A DNA stretch of 7,929 nucleotides, taken from an uncultured Acidobacteriota bacterium. GTDB lineage: Bacteria > Acidobacteriota > Thermoanaerobaculia > Gp7-AA8. Where the stretch lies: positions 1 through 7,929 of the forward strand of contig CAMPKJ010000230.1 in NCBI GenBank assembly GCA_946887105.1, given 5' to 3'. The position numbers and the translations under genes were made by a program. The first letter of the stretch is position 1. The number at the start of each line of letters is the position of its first letter. Below, piece by piece: positions 5,310 through 7,929 of the stretch. The notes beneath the pieces are model-generated. The model saw only the letters and a program-made list of their open reading frames with translations, did no database searches and had not been told where the DNA came from.

Positions 5310-6134
5310 CTACTCCTCGGCTCGTTCGACTACGACCCGCCCCTCGAGCGGCTCGAATATTGAGGGTTCCGGGTCGGCGTCGTCCTTCTCCTTGCGGATG
5401 CGCAGCATCTTGCCGGCCGTCTTGGCGACCTTCTTTCGCGCGCCATCCGCCTTGTCGCCCTCGATCACCTCGCGCTTGATGACCTCCTGCCGCAGCGCGT
5501 CGCGCAACTCGCTGATCTCGACCTTCGCATCGGAAAGCCGGCGCAGTTCGCGCCGCACCGTATCGAGCACGGCATCGCTGAGGACCACCGCCGCCAGATA
5601 GAACTTGTTCGTGGCCTGCAGGTGGTCGTGGTAGGCATAGAGGCCCGACTTCAGCATGCTCTCGCGCGTCAGCAGGTAGAGGCTCTCCAGATCGCCCGCG
5701 CTCTTGGCATTGAGCGTCAGGATGTCGATGTCGAGCACGAGCTCGTTATCGATCGGCTTCGCGAAGATGACCCGAAAAACCTTCCAGAGATGGCCATTGG
5801 TCAGCGCGACCCATTCGATGCCCTGATTCGCGGCATAGTCGACGGCCTGCTTGGCGTGCCCTTCCCGCAAGTCGAGGCCGATCGCCTTCACCTCGATCAG
5901 CATCTGAAACTTGCCGTCGATTCGCGTAGCCAGGTCGCAGTACGTGCCGCGGATGGCCAGCTCGCGCGTCACCTCGCTGTACTTGTCGTAGCCATAGATG
6001 TCCGCGAGCATGTCCGTCACGATCATCGACGTGTCGGATTCGTTCACATCACGCGACTTCGCCGCGGCCAGAATCGGCGCGAAACGTTTCAGGCCCGCGG
6101 CCAGCCGCTCCACCACTTTCGCCGGAATGGTCAT
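5310..6134 (-). CDS. Orphan HsdR-N-like protein with PD-(D/E)xK nuclease motif
   Basis: This 274-residue protein resembles the N-terminal nuclease region of type I restriction HsdR subunits but stands alone. A helical N-terminus (1-50) leads to a PD-(D/E)xK core: TYCDLA with Asp67, then MLIEVKA with Glu81 and Lys83, as expected for the catalytic D-Xn-ExK. The helix that follows (KQAVDYAANQGIEWVALTNG, 95-114) and HLWKVF match the HSDR_N family. No helicase domain follows; instead there is a helical region (about 170-225) and a lysine-rich tail (about 225-255). No hsdM or hsdS gene is in the window, so a restriction role is not supported. Stand-alone members are common and of unknown function. 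AGGAGG lies 5 nt before the ATG at 6134, partly inside a small hairpin. Confidence 0.82.
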   Translation of the reverse strand: MTIPAKVVERLAAGLKRFAPILAAAKSRDVNESDTSMIVTDMLADIYGYDKYSEVTRELAIRGTYCDLATRIDGKFQMLIEVKAIGLDLREGHAKQAVDYAANQGIEWVALTNGHLWKVFRVIFAKPIDNELVLDIDILTLNAKSAGDLESLYLLTRESMLKSGLYAYHDHLQATNKFYLAAVVLSDAVLDTVRRELRRLSDAKVEISELRDALRQEVIKREVIEGDKADGARKKVAKTAGKMLRIRKEKDDADPEPSIFEPLEGRVVVERAEE

Positions 6135-6141
6135 GCACTCC

Positions 6142-6158
6142 TCCTGAAAGCTTCAGGA
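6142..6158 (-). promoter_or_regulatory. Small hairpin overlapping the Shine-Dalgarno of the HsdR-N-like gene
   Basis: A 7-bp perfect inverted repeat, TCCTGAA (6142-6148) and TTCAGGA (6152-6158), has a 3-nt centre. In the minus-strand mRNA the downstream arm supplies the first bases of the AGGAGGAG ribosome binding site of the gene starting at 6134, leaving GGAG unpaired. It is short, so chance cannot be excluded. Confidence 0.35.
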
Positions 6159-6188
6159 CACGAACCGGCGCAAAGAGTGGCGGCAGCG

Positions 6189-6422
6189 TCAACCCAATGC
6201 TTCGCGATCGACGCCGAGCCAGAACGCCGCGCCGGCGTTGGCGGTCACGCGTTCGACCATCTCGTCGATCGACGCGCGTTCGGCGGCACCGACGGCGTCG
6301 TACGTCACGAGTGCTTCCTCGAACGACGACGCGCCGAACACCTTCAGAACGGTAGGAGCGATCTTCGGCTCGCGGCCGCGGCTGAGCACGCGCAGGATTG
6401 CTATGGTTCGAGCGATGGCCAT
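6189..6422 (-). CDS. Hypothetical 77-residue protein
   Basis: I do not recognise this protein. It is 77 residues, basic at the start (MAIARTIAILRVLSRGREPKI begins with an amphipathic stretch) and then mainly helical, with an acidic segment AAERASIDEMVERV in the middle; it ends VDREALG. No membrane helix, signal peptide or metal motif is obvious. The ATG at 6422 is chosen because the longer in-frame start (6482) would begin upstream of the M4 gene's terminator hairpin. No clear Shine-Dalgarno precedes the ATG, which weakens the call. The HsdR-N-like gene starts 54 bases downstream on the same strand, so the two could be co-transcribed. Confidence 0.5.
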   Translation of the reverse strand: MAIARTIAILRVLSRGREPKIAPTVLKVFGASSFEEALVTYDAVGAAERASIDEMVERVTANAGAAFWLGVDREALG

Positions 6423-6444
6423 CGTGAAGAAAGCGTAGCACGAC

Positions 6445-6475
6445 AAAAAAAGGGCTCCCTGCGAACAGGGAGCCC
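6445..6475 (-). terminator. Rho-independent terminator of the M4 protease gene
   Basis: A perfect 10-bp inverted repeat, GGGCTCCCTG (6452-6461) and CAGGGAGCCC (6466-6475), encloses a 4-nt loop. Read on the minus strand it is a GC-rich stem with a UUCG loop followed by seven U residues (6451-6445), 26 bases after the M4 stop codon. This is a textbook intrinsic terminator and should separate the protease transcript from the genes to its left. Confidence 0.93.
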
Positions 6476-6500
6476 CTCTCATCGACTGCGATGAATGTGC

Positions 6501-7929
6501 TTACGGCTTGGTCGTGCAGAGCGTGAACGAACCGCTGCCCGTATACGAGTACACGCGCCACCGGTACGTGCCGGACGTGCCGGCGTAGCTGACGTTCTCC
6601 GTCGACGTGGAGCCGAGGCTGGACTTGACGTTCGCCCAGGACGAGCCGTTCCACTTCTGCAGGTAGAGATCGAAGTCGGTGCCCGTACCAGTCAGCGCCC
6701 CGGTGTGCGTTCCGCTGACCGACGACACGTAGCCGGAGGTGCTCGGCTTATATGAGCTCGCGCCGGAGCCGGAGAGCGTGCCGGTGTAGCTCGTGCAGCC
6801 GCCGCCACCGCCGCCGCCGGCGTACGTGGCCTTCAGCGTGACGCTCGAGTAGGTCGAATACGCGTAGATGCTGATGAACCAATCGCCCGCAACCGGATTG
6901 GTCACGTTGACGGTCTCATTGTTGCCATTGAGGTACGGACGATAGTCGTAGCTCGACGAAGTCGGCTGCGAGCCGCGCTTCACGTACAGGTCGGCGTCGC
7001 CCGAGCCGCCCGACATCACGATCGCCAGCGAAGTCTGGCTGGCCGGAACCGCGATCTTGTAATGCTTCCAGGTGCCGGTGCTGGCGCCGATGCCGGTCAC
7101 GGCAACGCCGTTCGTCAGCGTGGTCGTTCCACCGCCGCCGCCCGGGGTTCCCGGAACGCCGACAGCGTCCCACGCCAGATGGACCGACGCCGCGGCCGCG
7201 GCGCCATAGAGATCGGTGGCTGCGTTGGCGGTGGCCGTGCGTGCGCCGGCGAAGTTCGTCGACGAGGTCATGTAGACCGTCAGCGCGCGATACCAGATCT
7301 TCGCGGCCATGTTGATGGAGGTCATGGCCGTCGCATTGAGCGCCGTGACATTGACGGTGGTCTTGCCGCGCGGGTGCGTGCCGCCGGTGACCATGAGCTT
7401 GAACGCGAGGTTGGCGATACCGGAGTTGGAGTGCACGCCGCCGTTGTCGGCCGAGCCGGTGTAGCGCGTCGGGTAGTAGTCATAGTCGCCGCTCGCGACC
7501 GGATCGGCCATGCTGCGCAGCGCGTCGCCCGAGACTCCCGGGGTGTAGATGTCTTCGCCGACTTTCCAGGTGTCGGCGCTGACGGCGCCGTCTTTCCACG
7601 CTTCGACGTGGGAGGCCATGATGTCCGAGGTCGCTTCATTCAGCGCGCCCGACTCGTAGGAGTAGGTGAGGTTCGCGCTGTAGGTGGTGACCGCGTGCGT
7701 CAGCTCGTGCGCGCCGACGTCGAGCGCGTTGCCGAGCGGCGAGAAGTTCGTGCCGTCGCCGTCGCCGTAGACGAGCTGCGAGCCATTCCAGAACGCGTTG
7801 TTGTACTGGACCTGGTGATGGACCGTGGTGCGGATCTGCGCGCCGGCGTTGTTGAACGAGTCGCGCGCGTGAATGGCGCTGTAGTAATCGTACGAGGTGG
7901 CCGCGTGTCCGTGCGCGGTGGAGATCACG
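6501..7929 (-). CDS. Secreted M4 (thermolysin-family) metalloprotease with C-terminal PPC-type domains, 5' end missing
   Basis: About 475 C-terminal residues of a zinc endopeptidase are present; the signal peptide, propeptide and first part of the catalytic domain lie beyond the right edge. The first visible codon (GTG) is internal, not a start. The catalytic part shows AHGHAATSYDYY, the zinc motif HELTH (74-78), the third ligand Glu98 in GALNEATSDI, and GGVHSNSGIANLAF with His166, equivalent to thermolysin His231. After a glycine-rich linker (about 264-268) comes a PPC-like beta domain (about 274-369; GDADLYVKRG, GDWFISIYAY). A run of seven glycines then leads to a second domain (about 378-471) with the PPC-like pattern DFDLYLQKW, bounded by two cysteines likely to form a disulfide. 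PPC domains in secreted proteases are often removed on maturation or aid secretion. Its own terminator follows the stop at 6501. Confidence 0.95.
   Translation of the reverse strand, partial: VISTAHGHAATSYDYYSAIHARDSFNNAGAQIRTTVHHQVQYNNAFWNGSQLVYGDGDGTNFSPLGNALDVGAHELTHAVTTYSANLTYSYESGALNEATSDIMASHVEAWKDGAVSADTWKVGEDIYTPGVSGDALRSMADPVASGDYDYYPTRYTGSADNGGVHSNSGIANLAFKLMVTGGTHPRGKTTVNVTALNATAMTSINMAAKIWYRALTVYMTSSTNFAGARTATANAATDLYGAAAAASVHLAWDAVGVPGTPGGGGGTTTLTNGVAVTGIGASTGTWKHYKIAVPASQTSLAIVMSGGSGDADLYVKRGSQPTSSSYDYRPYLNGNNETVNVTNPVAGDWFISIYAYSTYSSVTLKATYAGGGGGGGCTSYTGTLSGSGASSYKPSTSGYVSSVSGTHTGALTGTGTDFDLYLQKWNGSSWANVKSSLGSTSTENVSYAGTSGTYRWRVYSYTGSGSFTLCTTKP

Overview
The window is GC-rich, densely coding DNA from a free-living bacterium. 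Its mix of genes (a MacA/HlyD-type efflux adaptor, a proline-rich TonB-family transducer, a secreted M4 metalloprotease with C-terminal beta domains, a small emfourin-like protein and a stand-alone SWIB protein) recalls Acidobacteriota or Myxococcota-type soil bacteria. That placement is an inference from gene style; no rRNA or other taxonomic marker is present. No tRNA, CRISPR array, insertion sequence or phage gene was seen, and no stretch over about 100 bases lacks a gene.

Layout. Bases 7-1777 (minus strand): a PrxQ/Bcp-type peroxiredoxin followed, 94 bases downstream, by a membrane-fusion protein of an efflux pump. The pump's other subunits would lie beyond the left edge. Bases 1860-3789: a SAM-dependent methyltransferase (plus), a GNAT acetyltransferase (minus, overlapping it tail to tail) and a 10-TM EamA/DMT transporter (plus, starting 17 bases from the GNAT start). 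Bases 3805-4961 (minus): a TonB-family protein followed by a SWIB/MDM2-domain protein. Bases 5055-5300 (plus): a small emfourin-like protein, the family that inhibits M4 proteases. Bases 5310-6134 (minus): an orphan HsdR-N-like PD-(D/E)xK protein. Bases 6189-6422 (minus): an unknown 77-residue ORF. Bases 6501-7929 (minus): the C-terminal part of a thermolysin-family (M4) secreted protease, ending at a strong intrinsic terminator.

Main discovery. The peroxiredoxin looks broken at first sight, with an in-frame TGA at 1646-1648. That TGA sits exactly at the peroxidatic cysteine of the PxxxTxxC active site, and the same frame continues with the rest of a complete peroxiredoxin fold. Directly after the TGA is a stem-loop that fits the bacterial SECIS model: an 8-bp stem and a 5-nt loop opening with GG, 17 nt downstream of the UGA. 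The gene is best read as a selenocysteine-containing peroxiredoxin of 145 residues (Sec44). The usual resolving cysteine, five residues further on, is a serine, and its codon lies in the SECIS stem.

Other points: a perfect 11-bp hairpin that buries the Shine-Dalgarno sequence of the efflux adaptor gene; a smaller hairpin of the same kind at the HsdR-N-like gene; and a possible inhibitor/protease pair formed by the emfourin-like protein and the M4 protease about 1.2 kb away.
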